Shown one piece after another: positions 1 through 9,726 of a stretch of DNA of 64,000 nucleotides. This DNA is from Palsa-504 sp963753225 (GTDB lineage Bacteria; Actinomycetota; Actinomycetes; Streptosporangiales; Streptosporangiaceae), in contig CAVWBQ010000008.1 in the NCBI GenBank assembly GCA_963753225.1, positions 1 through 64,000 of the forward strand, in the 5' to 3' direction. How positions within the stretch are numbered: position 1 is the first letter of the stretch; each line of letters begins with the position of its first letter. Position numbers and translations under genes: made by a program. The notes below the pieces were generated by a model. The model was given only the letters and a program-made list of their open reading frames with translations, did no database searches and was not told the DNA's origin.

Positions 1-121
1 CGGCTGCGGCCATCTGAAGACCGGCGCCCCAGCCCGCGGGGAACGCGTGGCCAAGTACAACCGGCTGCTGGAAATCGCCGCTAGCACGCCCGGCCTTCGC
101 TACGGCATGCCAGCGAGCTGA
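1..121 (+). CDS. eno: Enolase, C-terminal end only (partial at window edge)
   Basis: Reading from base 2, the last 39 codons end in TGA at 119-121. The peptide contains LKTGAPARGERVAKYNRLL, the conserved C-terminal signature of phosphopyruvate hydratase, where the lysine and following residues close the active site and the RVAKYN helix packs at the end of the barrel. The product is the cytosolic glycolytic enzyme that converts 2-phosphoglycerate to phosphoenolpyruvate. Only the tail is visible, so integrity upstream cannot be judged. The tail after the signature is slightly longer and less acidic than usual. The gene converges with the CxxC-repeat gene that ends at 265, and the 143-bp gap holds no recognisable gene. 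Confidence 0.85.
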   Translation, partial: GCGHLKTGAPARGERVAKYNRLLEIAASTPGLRYGMPAS

Positions 122-264
122 CAACCACCCGCCTCCTGTGTTCTGGTGCTGCCCGCTGCTAGGCCTCGATAACGCGCCATGACTACGTGATTGCCAGGTT
201 TCGCGCGGCGGGCAGCCGCAGAACACGGCGCCGTCGAGGAACGCGGCCGCCCGCCGCCAGGCGG

Positions 265-1431
265 TCATCTCCGGTCCCCGGGTTCGTGGCGGTGCGCCCC
301 GGTGTTCTTGCTGAACGCCTCGTCCAGCTCGGCGATCAGCATGTTCGCGTGCTCCGCCGCGCCCCCTGCCGTCACCTGACCGGCCCGCGGGTCGAGCGCT
401 CTCAGGCCCAGCAGATGCCGGACGCACAGCGGCGCCCGGCGGCCAGGGGCCGGGTGCGAGCCTCGCAGTGATGCGCGCAGGTCATCGACCGCCCGCTGCG
501 CCGCGTTCCCCGCGGCCAGGCATACGGGGCAACTGGCTGGCCCGGCGGCGCGGCGGCGCACGGAACGCGGCAGCCAGCGAGCTGCGCCCGGCGGTGACGC
601 CGGGCGCCCGGTCAGGCCGGCGGCGAGGCAGCGAGCCTGCCAGGCCAGCAGCGATGAGGCGCCCCGCTGGCCCGCGAGAACGACGAGGTCGTTGAGGTGA
701 CCGCCGCACAGCAGCCGGCGGTCCGGCTGGTCGCCGTCGCTGGCACGGAGGATCTCCCCCAGGCAATCGGTCTCCGACCGGCCCGCGGCCAGGCAGGCGG
801 CGCACAGCTCCGAGCCGGGCCGGGCCATGGCCCGAGCCGTGCGCCGCAGCACCGCGCGCGTGTCTGCGTCGTAGTCCGTCCCGGCTAGCCAGCCGGGGCT
901 GGCCGGCCGGGCGATGACGGCCGCCGTCATCGTCTCCGACAGCCAGCCGACGACCCGGTGACCTCCGCGCGCCGAAGCCATCCGCAGGTGCGGGATGCAC
1001 AAGCCGCCGAGCTCGCGGTAGCGCTCCCGGACCGAGCTGCTGTCCAGGCCGTCGAGCAGGGTATCCAGCGCCCGGCCGGCGGCGCCGTCGTCATGCCCGC
1101 ACCCCGGGCAGGCGGCGAGGCGCGCCGCGCGGCCGCTCAGCCGGTCCCGCGCCGCGCGCATGAGGTACTGGTAGACGGCGGTAAGCCTGCTCGCGGCTCC
1201 GGGCTGGCTCATCAGCCCGCGGGTGTGGCGTGGGCACATCCCCAGCGACGAGCACAGCCGGGTGATGGTCACGACGTCCGCATGTCCCTCGAGCGCGAAC
1301 CAGGCGAGGTAACGATCGGCGGCCTCGCCGGCATAGCGGCACACGGGGCAACCCGGCCCGGTCAGCAGGTCCGCTGCGGAGTACAGCGTGAGCACCGTCG
1401 GGCCGCGCGGGATCGGCGTGGCGGCCGGCAC
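265..1431 (-). CDS. Cysteine-rich CxxC/CxxxH repeat protein, putative zinc-binding
   Basis: About 388 residues, starting at a GTG one base after the TAG of the dynamin-like gene. A longer open frame runs upstream but is only a shadow of that gene. The protein has several repeats of a Cys-pair module followed by a Cys/His element: CPVC at residues 28-31, then CPRH, CPGC, CIPH, CAAC, CGGH, CPVC and CVRH. This regular alternation suggests two to four treble-clef or zinc-ribbon-like modules. There is no signal peptide or membrane segment. The family is not one I can name with certainty. Tight coupling to the GTPase suggests that the two proteins act together, but that is inference. Confidence 0.7.
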   Translation of the reverse strand: MPAATPIPRGPTVLTLYSAADLLTGPGCPVCRYAGEAADRYLAWFALEGHADVVTITRLCSSLGMCPRHTRGLMSQPGAASRLTAVYQYLMRAARDRLSGRAARLAACPGCGHDDGAAGRALDTLLDGLDSSSVRERYRELGGLCIPHLRMASARGGHRVVGWLSETMTAAVIARPASPGWLAGTDYDADTRAVLRRTARAMARPGSELCAACLAAGRSETDCLGEILRASDGDQPDRRLLCGGHLNDLVVLAGQRGASSLLAWQARCLAAGLTGRPASPPGAARWLPRSVRRRAAGPASCPVCLAAGNAAQRAVDDLRASLRGSHPAPGRRAPLCVRHLLGLRALDPRAGQVTAGGAAEHANMLIAELDEAFSKNTGAHRHEPGDRR

Positions 1432-1432
1432 G

Positions 1433-3142
1433 CTAGCCGCCTCCGTCGGCAGCCTGGTCGAGCAGGCCCATGACGTGACGAAGCGCCGCCTCCCGTTCGG
1501 CCAGTTCTCTTTCCTTCTCCTCCGCCTCGGCCGCCGACGCTTCCCGGAGCTCGGCCGCGGCCCGCAGCGCGGACCGTATCCGGTCCGTGCCGTCGGCATA
1601 CCGCTGCTCGACCGCCCGCCGCAGCGCCCGCGTCGCCTCGGCCAGCCGGTACTGCAGGTCGCCGCGGGCCCGGCCGACCTGGCTGCCGACCAGGCCCGGG
1701 GCCGCACGGTGCAGGTGCTCCCTGACTGTCCGCCTGCCGAACTCGCCGGGGAGCCAGCGGCGGACGGCACCTGCCAGCAGCTCGGTCTGGCCGACATCCT
1801 GGCCGGCGGTGTAGAAGAACCGTCGGCTCTCGGTCAGCCGGCCTTCCGGCTCCGGGACCTCGAGATCCAGGCCGAGCAGCTCGGAGGCGGAGTCGCGGAG
1901 CACGTCGAGCTCGGCCGCCAGGTCCGCGGCCAGCCGGGCGTCGACCGCGGCCAGCCCCTGCTCGATGGCTTCTGTGCGCTGCTGGCGCCAGGACTCCGCG
2001 GCCGCCACGGCGAGCGCGGCGAGCTGCTCCCGGCCGCGCCGCTCGATCTCAGCCGCGGTGGCGTCGCGCAGTTCGCCGTCGAACACCGCCTTGAGCTGCC
2101 CGGTGATCTCGCGGCCCAGCCGCGGCCCGTCCTCATCGGCGGCATCGTTGAGCGCGAACAGCAGCCGTCCCGACTCGCCGTCGACCACGGTCACGGCGTC
2201 GTGGCTGTGCACGGTCACCTCGGAAAGCCGCGCGGTGAACTGCTCGACCCGCTGCGCCGCGTCGCCGGCGCGCATCTCGGCCGCCCGGCGGGTCAGCCTC
2301 ACCTCATCCAGCAGCGACCCGGCGATCCGGCGTCCCTGCGCCACCGCCGACGCGCGCAGGTCCGTCTCCCGCCTGGCCGACAGGTAGGCGGTGAAATCGG
2401 CCCCGAACGCGGCGAAGCCGTCATCGCGGTCTCGCAGCGCGGCGCGCGCCGACATCGGATACACGGTGCCGTGATGGCCGGCCTCGCCGAGCACCCGCCG
2501 GGTGAACTCCACCGCCTCCGCCAGCCCGGCCTCGTCGAGGTGGTCGGCCTTGTTCAGCACCGCGAACGTCGCCACCGACAGCCCGGCCACCCGGCCCAGC
2601 AGATCCCGCTCGCTGGCCGACACCGGCGGATCGGCGGTCAGCACGAACACCGCCGCGTCCATCGACCGGAGCGCCTCGTGGGCCGTCTCGGTACCCCACT
2701 CGAACACCGACCCGGTGCCCGGCGTATCGACTAGCTCCACCCCGCCCGCCAGCACCGGCGCGGCCAGGTACACGGTCACGTCGGCGATGCCGCGGCGGTT
2801 ACCCGGATTCCCGCGCTCGGTCACCAGGTCGGCGAGGGCGTCCAGCGGATGCTTCTCGTCGTGCCCGTCGAGGAACCGCACCTCGGCGCGCTCGTCGTCG
2901 CCGTACCGCACCGTAGTCGTGACCGCGGTCAGCGGGGTGACGCCGGATGGCAGCACCGCACGGCCGAGCAGCGCGTTGATCAGCGTGCTCTTGCCTCGTT
3001 TGGCCTCGCCGGCCACCAGGACCCGCAGCCGCGCCGCGTCCAGCCGGTCCAGCAACGCGACCAGCTGCTCGCGGTCTCGCTCCGTCCCCAGCGCAGCTAG
3101 CTCGTTCAGTGCGCTGATCAGGGCACCCTCGCCGTTCGGCAT
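1433..3142 (-). CDS. Dynamin-like GTPase
   Basis: A 569-residue protein. The start is ATG at 3142 because AGGAGG lies nine bases upstream (3152-3157); the alternative ATG at 3151 abuts that site. Visible GTPase motifs are the P-loop GEAKRGKS (about 45-52), a switch-I threonine in GVTPLT, DTPG (about 139-142) and NKAD (about 197-200). A long helical C-terminal half rich in Arg/Glu/Ala follows, as in bacterial dynamin-like proteins that bind and remodel membranes. It is co-transcribed with the CxxC-repeat gene just downstream. Bacterial dynamins often come in pairs, but only one is present here. Function beyond membrane-associated GTP hydrolysis cannot be read from the sequence. Confidence 0.85.
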   Translation of the reverse strand: MPNGEGALISALNELAALGTERDREQLVALLDRLDAARLRVLVAGEAKRGKSTLINALLGRAVLPSGVTPLTAVTTTVRYGDDERAEVRFLDGHDEKHPLDALADLVTERGNPGNRRGIADVTVYLAAPVLAGGVELVDTPGTGSVFEWGTETAHEALRSMDAAVFVLTADPPVSASERDLLGRVAGLSVATFAVLNKADHLDEAGLAEAVEFTRRVLGEAGHHGTVYPMSARAALRDRDDGFAAFGADFTAYLSARRETDLRASAVAQGRRIAGSLLDEVRLTRRAAEMRAGDAAQRVEQFTARLSEVTVHSHDAVTVVDGESGRLLFALNDAADEDGPRLGREITGQLKAVFDGELRDATAAEIERRGREQLAALAVAAAESWRQQRTEAIEQGLAAVDARLAADLAAELDVLRDSASELLGLDLEVPEPEGRLTESRRFFYTAGQDVGQTELLAGAVRRWLPGEFGRRTVREHLHRAAPGLVGSQVGRARGDLQYRLAEATRALRRAVEQRYADGTDRIRSALRAAAELREASAAEAEEKERELAEREAALRHVMGLLDQAADGGG

Positions 3143-3297
3143 CGCCGCCATCCTCCTACCCGCGCATGTGATACGCCTGGTAGGGACCGTTGGCGGCATC
3201 GCCGCATTGAAACCGTCCACGCGCAACGCGGACGCCAGCGCGGCGAGCCCCACCGCCGCACTCTCGCCAGGATAGCCCGTCGGCTAGCGGCTCAAGG

Positions 3298-5368
3298 TCA
3301 CGCCAGGGCGGTCACCGCGGCGATGACAGCGATCAGCGCGATGAGCATGTAGAGCAGGTAGGCGTCCAGGCGCCCCGACTGCAGGCGCTTGGCCGCCGTC
3401 ACGACCGCCATGAAGAATCCGAGCGCGGGCCGGTACAGGTAGGTCTCGACCACCTCCATGACGTCGGAGGCGTACCGCAGGTGCGCGGCCGCCTCGCCCT
3501 GCGCGGGATCGGGACGGTCCGGCGGGCCTGAGCCGTCGTCGCGGCCGTCTTCGGTCATCATGACCTCGCGCAGCTCGGCCCGGGTGTGCAGGACGCCGGC
3601 CAGCACCCGGCGGGTGGGGTTGGCGTAGCCGAACGCGGTGTAGGAATCCGCCCCCTCGACCCCGATCGTCGCCGAGCGCCAGGCCGGAACCCGGCGCACC
3701 CGCAGCAGCCGCCGGCCGGACACGGCCCAGGCGAACAGCACGGTCAGCAGCAGCATCAGCGGCATCTCGACCCACAGCCAGGACGGCGACAGGATCGAGA
3801 ACCCGTCGAACACCGGCTGCAGCACCCAGGGCGACTTCAGCGTGCCCATGGTCAGCGAGGCCGGGACCGCGGGCGACAGCCCGGCCGCGATCACCCGGAT
3901 CTCCAGCGGCGTGATCGCCGCGGTCGCCAGGCAGCCGCCGACAGCACCAGCACCGCGGCCCGGCCGGCCCAGCCGTACCCGCTCCGGCCCGGCTCGGACT
4001 CGGTGCCGCGGCCCAGCACGATCAAGCCGACGAGGCGGACGAAGGTGACGCCGGCGAAGCCGACGGTGAGGGCGACCGCGGCGCCGGCCAGGGCCAGCAC
4101 CAGGCGGTAGCCGAGGCCGGGCACCCGGAACTGCTGCATCAGCGATTCCAGCAGGAACCACTCCGACACGAAGCCCACCGTGGGCGGCAGCCCGGCCAGC
4201 GTCAGCGAGCCCACGGCCAGCCCGAACCCGCTCCACGGCGTCCGCCGCGCCCGCCCCCGCAGTTCTTCCAGGTCGTCGGCGCCGGTGGCGGCCTCGATCC
4301 CGGCGGACGAGGTGAACAGCAGGGACTTGGCCACGGTGTGCGCGACCACCTGCAGCGTGGCGGCCAGCAGCCCGGCCGCGACCAGGCGCCGGTCGCCGAC
4401 CGCCGCGCCGGTCAGCGCGACGCCGAACCCGATGACGATGAGCCCGGTGTTCTCGACGCTGGAGTAGGCGATCACCCGGGACAGCCGGTTCTGCACCGCC
4501 GCGTGGGCGATGCCGAGCAGGGCGCTCAGCGCGCCGAGCACCAGCAGCCCGCCGGTCAGCCAGCCAGGCGCCCGGCCGGTCAGCGCGAACGTGCGCCACA
4601 TGCCGTAGAAGGCCACGTTGACGCAGACGCCGGCCATGATCGCGCGGGCCGGGCCGGGGGCGGCGGCGTACCCGCGCGGCATCCAGACCTGGAACGGCAC
4701 CAGGCCGGCCTTGACCGCGAACCCGCCGAGCAGCAGCACCTCGGCGGTGGTGCGGGCCGCGCCGCCCGGGACATGGGCGAACGAGGCCAGCATGATCGAG
4801 TGCGACCTGGTGGCCAGGAGCAGCAGGCCGGCCAGCAGCGCGGCCCCGCTGACCTTGCCGAACGCGAACGTGACCTGGGCCGCGGCGGCCCGGCCCGGCT
4901 TGTTCCGCTCGGTCCCCGCGAGCAGGTAGAAGGCGAGCGTCAGCGTCTCCCAGCCGAACAGCGCGGTGAACGCGTCCCGTGCGGTCATGATCACCGCGAC
5001 CGCCCCGAGCGCAAGCGCGTAGCTCGCGCCCAGCCGGCGCCGGATGACCGTGCCGGCCGGGCCGACCAGCTGGCGAACGCGAGCGAGACGGGTACGGCCG
5101 CGCCGAACGTCAGCGCCAGGAACATCCCGGACAGCCGGTCGGCGCCCAGCGCGGCCGCCTGCTGGCCCGGTACCGGATCCCCGAGCCAGCCCGCCACGTC
5201 GAGCCGCACCGTCCGGCCCGCCAGGGCGAATCCGCCCAGCACGGCCAGGCACGCCGAGCCCGCCGCGCCGAGCAGGTACGGCCAGGACCGCAGGAACCGC
5301 CCGCCAGTGAAGTCGGCCGCGGCCGCCAGCGCCAGCAGGATCAGCCCGGCCGCGAACAGCCCGCTCAT
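3298..5368 (-). pseudogene. HyfB/HycC-like proton-pumping antiporter subunit, two frameshifts
   Basis: Last gene of the Hyf/Hyc-type operon. ATG at 5368 overlaps the stop of the preceding gene (ATGA). The reading must pass through three frames: 5368 to about 5065, then to about 3945, then to 3298. Each switch fits the loss of one base. The joined product has about 690 residues and many membrane helices. It has the antiporter-like core of NuoL/N and HyfB, including FGWETLTLAFYLL, FAVKAGLVPFQVWMPRG and VIAYSSVENTGLI. Mycobacterium tuberculosis Rv0083 is the likely counterpart. Two clean single-base defects in an otherwise well-conserved protein could be either real decay or sequencing error. 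Confidence 0.75.
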
Positions 5369-6129
5369 AGCTCCGTTCGTAGCTGGCCGACCGCGATCAG
5401 CAGGGCATTAAGGATGCCGAACGGGCTGGGCGGGGAGCCCGGCAGCCAGACATCGACCGGTACCGTAGCGGCGACGCCCCCGGTGACCGCCTCGCTCTCG
5501 CTCAGCAGCCCGCCGCTGACCGCGTCGGTGCCCACCGCGATGACGACCTTCGGCTCTGGCATCCCGTCGTATGTCGTGCGCAGCGGCCCGGACATGCCCC
5601 GGGCGCCGGCCCCGGTGACCAGCAGCACGTCGGCGTGCCGCGGGCTGGCGGTGAAGAACACGCCCAGCCGGCCGATGTCGTAGACCGGGCCGAGCAGGGC
5701 CTGGATCTCCCACTCCTCGCTGCCGTCGGACCCGGCGTCCACGTGCCGGAGGTGGACGCTGCGGCGCAGCGCGGCGGTCCGTTCCCGCAGCCGGGCCCTG
5801 ATCGCCTCGACCGCCTCGTCGGTCTCCGGGGGTTCGGGGATGACGAGCGCTTCCCGGCTCAGCCCGGCCGCGGCCGGGCCGGTGGCGCCGCGGGACCAGG
5901 CGAACAGGTCGGGCCGCTCGGCCACGCACCGGCCGCACAGGATGCACCGCCCCTGGTCGACCCCCCGCGCGGAGATGGCTCCGGTCGGGCAGAGCGCCGG
6001 GTCGACGGAATCAGTCGGTCCCAGCGCCCGGGCCGGGCCGCGCCAGCCGTCGGCGTAGGGATCGGGCCGGCCCGGCCAGCGGGTGGTGACGACCCCGTCG
6101 CGCAGCCCGCGCAGCACCCAGATGCTCAT
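5365..6129 (-). CDS. Ferredoxin-NuoB/HycG-like small subunit lacking the proximal-cluster cysteines
   Basis: 254 residues, with start ATG at 6129 overlapping the stop of the large-subunit gene (ATGA). The N-terminal third has a ferredoxin-type cluster motif, CPTGAI followed by CILCGRC, which supplies four cysteines for one [4Fe-4S] cluster. The C-terminal part aligns with NuoB/HycG/HyfI: PRHADVLLVTG, MPEPKVVIAVG and VPVDVWLPG. The four residues that normally bind the proximal [4Fe-4S] cluster are absent: GSCNGC has become AGSDGS, the GxC after VIAVG has become GTD, and PGCPP has become PGSPP. This is an electron-transfer-like subunit probably unable to hold that cluster. Rv0082 is the probable counterpart. 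Confidence 0.8.
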   Translation of the reverse strand: MSIWVLRGLRDGVVTTRWPGRPDPYADGWRGPARALGPTDSVDPALCPTGAISARGVDQGRCILCGRCVAERPDLFAWSRGATGPAAAGLSREALVIPEPPETDEAVEAIRARLRERTAALRRSVHLRHVDAGSDGSEEWEIQALLGPVYDIGRLGVFFTASPRHADVLLVTGAGARGMSGPLRTTYDGMPEPKVVIAVGTDAVSGGLLSESEAVTGGVAATVPVDVWLPGSPPSPFGILNALLIAVGQLRTEL

Positions 6130-7554
6130 AGGGCCACCCCCGCGACGGACAGGCCGAAGCTGGCCTCGATGAACGGGAAGTCGGTCAGGATGTCCCCGGT
6201 GAAAACCTCGTGCATCAGCACCAGGTTGTGGAACGACGCCGACCTGGGCTGGCAGCGGGCGATCCGGCCGCCGGCCAGCTCCACGTCGTAGAGGACCTCG
6301 CCTTGCGGTGCTTCGGCCCATCCGGCCGCCCGGCCCCGGACCGGCTCGCACGGTAGCCGGGCGGGATCGCCAGCCCGTTCGGTCAGATCGTCGGCGGCCT
6401 GCCGGATCAGGCCGAACGCCTGGTCCACCTCCTCCCACCGGACCCGCAGCCGGGCCAGCGCGTCGCCGGCGGCGTGCGCGGGGGCGGGCGGCAGGGTCAG
6501 CGACGGGTACCCGTCGTAGGGGCGGGCCAGCCGGGCGTCGTCCGCGTAGCCGGACGCCTTGCCGATCGGGCCGAGCGCGCCGTGCTGGCGTGCCCGCGCC
6601 GGGGTCAGCGGCCCGGTGCCGCGCAGCCGGTCCAGGAACGAGGAGGTACCCATCAGCGCGCCGGCGTCGGCGGTGACGGCCTTGCGGAGCTTGCCTGCCT
6701 CGGCGAGTATCTGCGCGGGCGGCAGCGATGGCAGCGCGCCGACTCCGCCTGGTACCACCACGCCGCGCCCGAACCGGCTGCCGCACAGCGCGCTGACCAG
6801 CCGCTGCACCCGTTCCTTGTGCAGCGCGAACCGGGCGGTGGCCACCGCGAGCCCGGCCGCGTCGGCCAGCCGGACCGCGACGTCGAGGTGGTTGGCGATC
6901 CGCTCCAGCTCGGCGTGCAGCACCCGGACCAGGCCCGCGGCGGGCGGCGGCTGGCAGCCCGCGACCTGTCTCGACCGCGTGGCAGAAGGCGAGGGCGTGG
7001 GCGACCGAGGCGATACCCTCGGCCCGTTCGGCCAGCAGGACGGCGTCGGCCGGGGTCATCCCGGCGAACCGGTCCGCGATGCCCCGGTGCTTGTAGAAGA
7101 CCCGCATGTTCAGGTGCGGGATCGCCTCGCCCGGCGTCTCGACCAGGTACTCGATCGACTCCATCACGCCGGACCGGACCGGGCCGTGCGGGATCGTGAA
7201 GACCCCGTAGCCGGCCACATGCCGCGGCAGCGCGTGGTCCTCGGGCGGGCCGGGCCGGATCAGGGGCGCCGGCCGCGGATGCCCCTCCGGCACCACGCCG
7301 AAGCGGTCGTGGATCACCCGCTCGTACCAGAACGCCGCGCCCAGCCGCGGGGTGAGTGCCGGATAGCCGGCCGCGCCCGGTGGCAGCGGCGTCTCCAGAG
7401 TGTCGATGCCGCGTGCCGTCGCGAGGTATGCGGACAGGACCAGCGGGCCGCCATCCGCCTGGCTGCCCGACAGGCCGGCGAACCGGTTCCCGGCCTTGAC
7501 CCGCGAGCAGAGTTCGTCCCACAGCGCGGTGACGCCGGGCTGGGTCATCGTCAT
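6126..7554 (-). pseudogene. HycE/HyfG/NuoCD-like large subunit without NiFe ligands, one frameshift
   Basis: Starts at ATG 7554 (a second ATG lies at 7548) and overlaps the stop of the hycQ-like gene. The frame is broken near 6965: the codons for CHAVE are followed by one extra base, after which the second frame reads on through LHAELERIANHLDV to the stop at 6126. The joined protein (about 475 residues) has an N-terminal NuoC-like part (WYERVIHDRFGV) and a NuoD/hydrogenase-like part. The first nickel motif, normally RxCGxC, reads RAEGIA. The C-terminal nickel motif, normally DPCxxC, reads as FGLSVAG. No NiFe site can form, as in Ehr complexes. Rv0087 is the likely counterpart. The frameshift may be an error. 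Confidence 0.75.
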
Positions 7555-9008
7555 CGGGCCGCCCCCAACTGGAGGACAGCGCGGTCGATCAGGCCAGTGA
7601 GCTCCCCTGGAGGATGGATGCCGAGGATGAACAGGACCGCGACGCCAGCCAGGACCGGGACCACCATCCAGGCGGAGGGCTCGCCGCGGCTGATGGCCTG
7701 GGCGGGGGCCGGGGTGAACATCATCTGCGTGGCTGAGGCGGTCAGCCCGAAGAAGGCCACGGTGACCAGGACGATCAGGACCGCCGCGGCGGCGTAGCTG
7801 CCTGAGCCCAGGCCGCCGTAGACGATCTGGAACTCGCTGCGGAAGATCCCCGACGGCGGCATCGCCGACAGCGCGAACACCGCGAGCAGGAACAGCGGCC
7901 CGCTCCACGGCAGCAGGTCGAGACCGCCCCGGATGGCCGAGATCTGTTTGCTGCCGAACTTGGTCACGAGCACGCCCGCGCCCATGAACGCGTTCCCCTT
8001 GGCCGCGGCGTGCGCCAGGACGTGCAGCATGACGCCGGCCAGCGCCACCGGCGCGCCGAAGCTCACCCCGATGGCCAGGATGCCCATGTGCTCCACGCTG
8101 GAGTAGGCCAGCAGCCGCTTGACGTCCCGCTGGCCGAACACGTACAGCGCCGCCAGCAGCAGCGAAGCCACGCCGAACGCCAGCAGCGCGTCGCGCGGGA
8201 AGCCGCTGCCCAGCGACGCCGCGGTGAACTGGTAGAAGCGCAGGATCGCGTAGAAGCTGACCGCGAGCAGCGAACCGGACAGCAGCGCGGAGACCGGCGT
8301 CGGGGCCTCGGAGTGCGCGTCCGGCAGCCAGGTATGCACCGGGAACAGGCCCACCTTGGTGCCGTAGCCGAGCAGCGCGAGCAGGAACGCGAACCGGACC
8401 GGGGTGGCGGCCAGGTGCGGGCCGGCCGCGATGAGCGGCTGGATGGCCAGGTTGTAGTGCTCGCCCAGGACCTGGGATCCGGCGTAGTAGGCGAACACCG
8501 TGCCGAGCAGGGCCAGGCTCAGACCCGCGCTGGCGATCAGCACGTACTTCCAGGCCGCCTCAGCCGCCCCGTCGGTGTCCTCGATCGCGACCAGCAGGGC
8601 CGAGATGATCGTGGTCACCTCGACCGCGATCCACAGCAGGGCCAGGCTGCTCATCAGCGGCGCGGCCAGCATCGCCCAGGCGAACAGGTTCAGCCCGGCG
8701 TAGAACCGCCGGGCGTACAGGTCCTCGTGCCGCTTGGTGTAGCCGACCGCGTACACCGCCACGGCCGCGTACAAGAAGCCCGTGGCCAGCAGGAAGATCA
8801 CGCTCACCGCGTCGGCCCGCAGGTAGGACAGGTAGTTCAGATCATGGTGCGCGGCCGCCGGGACCAGGGCGAGCACCAGGCCGAAGCAGGCGATTCCGGA
8901 TGCCACGGTGACCGCGGCGGCCGCCCGGACGGCCCGGAGCGGCAGGACCGCGCAGGTTATCCCGGCAGCCAGCGAGACGATCAGCAGGGCGAGAACGACG
9001 CCGATCAC
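7551..9008 (-). CDS. HycQ/HyfF-like membrane subunit (NuoN/M family)
   Basis: 485 residues from a GTG at 9008, four bases after the stop of the preceding gene. It is a multi-spanning antiporter-like protein of the complex I NuoL/M/N family. The core motifs seen are WIAVEVTTIISALLV (with the conserved Glu of helix 5), YGTKVGLFPVHTWLPDAHSE (with the Lys of helix 7 and the HTWLPDAH loop) and LAYSSVEHMGILAIG. Fourteen or so hydrophobic helices cover the whole length. It probably conducts ions across the membrane in the Ehr/Hyf-type complex. Rv0086 is the likely counterpart. The 3' end overlaps the large-subunit start by four bases, indicating translational coupling. Confidence 0.85.
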   Translation of the reverse strand: MIGVVLALLIVSLAAGITCAVLPLRAVRAAAAVTVASGIACFGLVLALVPAAAHHDLNYLSYLRADAVSVIFLLATGFLYAAVAVYAVGYTKRHEDLYARRFYAGLNLFAWAMLAAPLMSSLALLWIAVEVTTIISALLVAIEDTDGAAEAAWKYVLIASAGLSLALLGTVFAYYAGSQVLGEHYNLAIQPLIAAGPHLAATPVRFAFLLALLGYGTKVGLFPVHTWLPDAHSEAPTPVSALLSGSLLAVSFYAILRFYQFTAASLGSGFPRDALLAFGVASLLLAALYVFGQRDVKRLLAYSSVEHMGILAIGVSFGAPVALAGVMLHVLAHAAAKGNAFMGAGVLVTKFGSKQISAIRGGLDLLPWSGPLFLLAVFALSAMPPSGIFRSEFQIVYGGLGSGSYAAAAVLIVLVTVAFFGLTASATQMMFTPAPAQAISRGEPSAWMVVPVLAGVAVLFILGIHPPGELTGLIDRAVLQLGAAR

Positions 9009-9012
9009 CGGC

Positions 9013-9726
9013 TCACCCCTGCAACCGGGTCAGGTCGGCGGTGGACAGCGATTCGGCCTTGGTGTGGTGGCTGCGGATCAGCATCCCGAACACCACGATC
9101 GCCACCAGCAGGTCGAACAAGAAGGCGGTCTCCAGGATCAGCGGCAGCCCGGACGCTACCACCAGCGCCGCCAGCGAGATGGCGTTCTCCAGCGCCAGGA
9201 ACCCGATGGCCTGGGACGCGACGTCGCGGCGCACGATCATCAGGCCGAACGCGACCAGCACCATCGCGCCCGCGATGGACAACGCGGTCGCCGGCGCGGC
9301 CGGGCCGTGGATCTGCATAGCACCGAAGCAGAAGAAGCCGACCGCGGCCAGCACGATCCCGGCCAGCACGGCCGAAGCCGGGCTCAGCGTGTGACTTCCC
9401 GCCACGCCGACCCGCTCTTCCTCGTCGCGGCCTTCGCCTCCGGTCCATCCGAGGACGCGGCGCATCACCAGCGGGACGGCGACCACCTTGAGCGCGGCGG
9501 ACAGCGCGGCCAGCGCGTACAGGTCTGGCAGGTTCCGGTCCGCGGCGATGACGACCGCGAGCACCGAGAGCAACGCGGACTGCGCCATGTACAACCGCAC
9601 CTGGTCGCGGCCCAGGGCCTGGCGCAGCATGCCGAACTCGATCAGCAGCATCGCCGCGGCGATCACGTTGGCCACGCCCTGGTAGACGCCGGGTGCCTGC
9701 ACGGCGCCTATGGCCACCGGGCCCAT
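9013..9726 (-). CDS. HycP/HyfE-like membrane subunit (NuoK-related)
   Basis: 237 residues from ATG at 9726, overlapping the TGA of the hycD-like gene (TGATG). An upstream extension of the open frame is a shadow of hycD. The protein has about seven hydrophobic helices. The second half, with MIVRRDVASQAIGFLALEN and LIRSHHTKAES, is typical of HyfE, whose C-terminal part is a NuoK homologue. The LALEN motif carries the membrane glutamate conserved in NuoK-type subunits. It works in the ion-translocating arm of the complex. Rv0085 is the likely counterpart. The G-E-rich loop after the fourth helix (about residues 97-110) is a cytoplasmic linker of unknown role. Confidence 0.8.
   Translation of the reverse strand: MGPVAIGAVQAPGVYQGVANVIAAAMLLIEFGMLRQALGRDQVRLYMAQSALLSVLAVVIAADRNLPDLYALAALSAALKVVAVPLVMRRVLGWTGGEGRDEEERVGVAGSHTLSPASAVLAGIVLAAVGFFCFGAMQIHGPAAPATALSIAGAMVLVAFGLMIVRRDVASQAIGFLALENAISLAALVVASGLPLILETAFLFDLLVAIVVFGMLIRSHHTKAESLSTADLTRLQG

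Noticed and set aside
1388..2734. 448-codon + frame opposite the dynamin gene
   Set aside because: Arg/Gly/Pro-rich shadow without motifs; the GTPase motifs on the minus strand are decisive.
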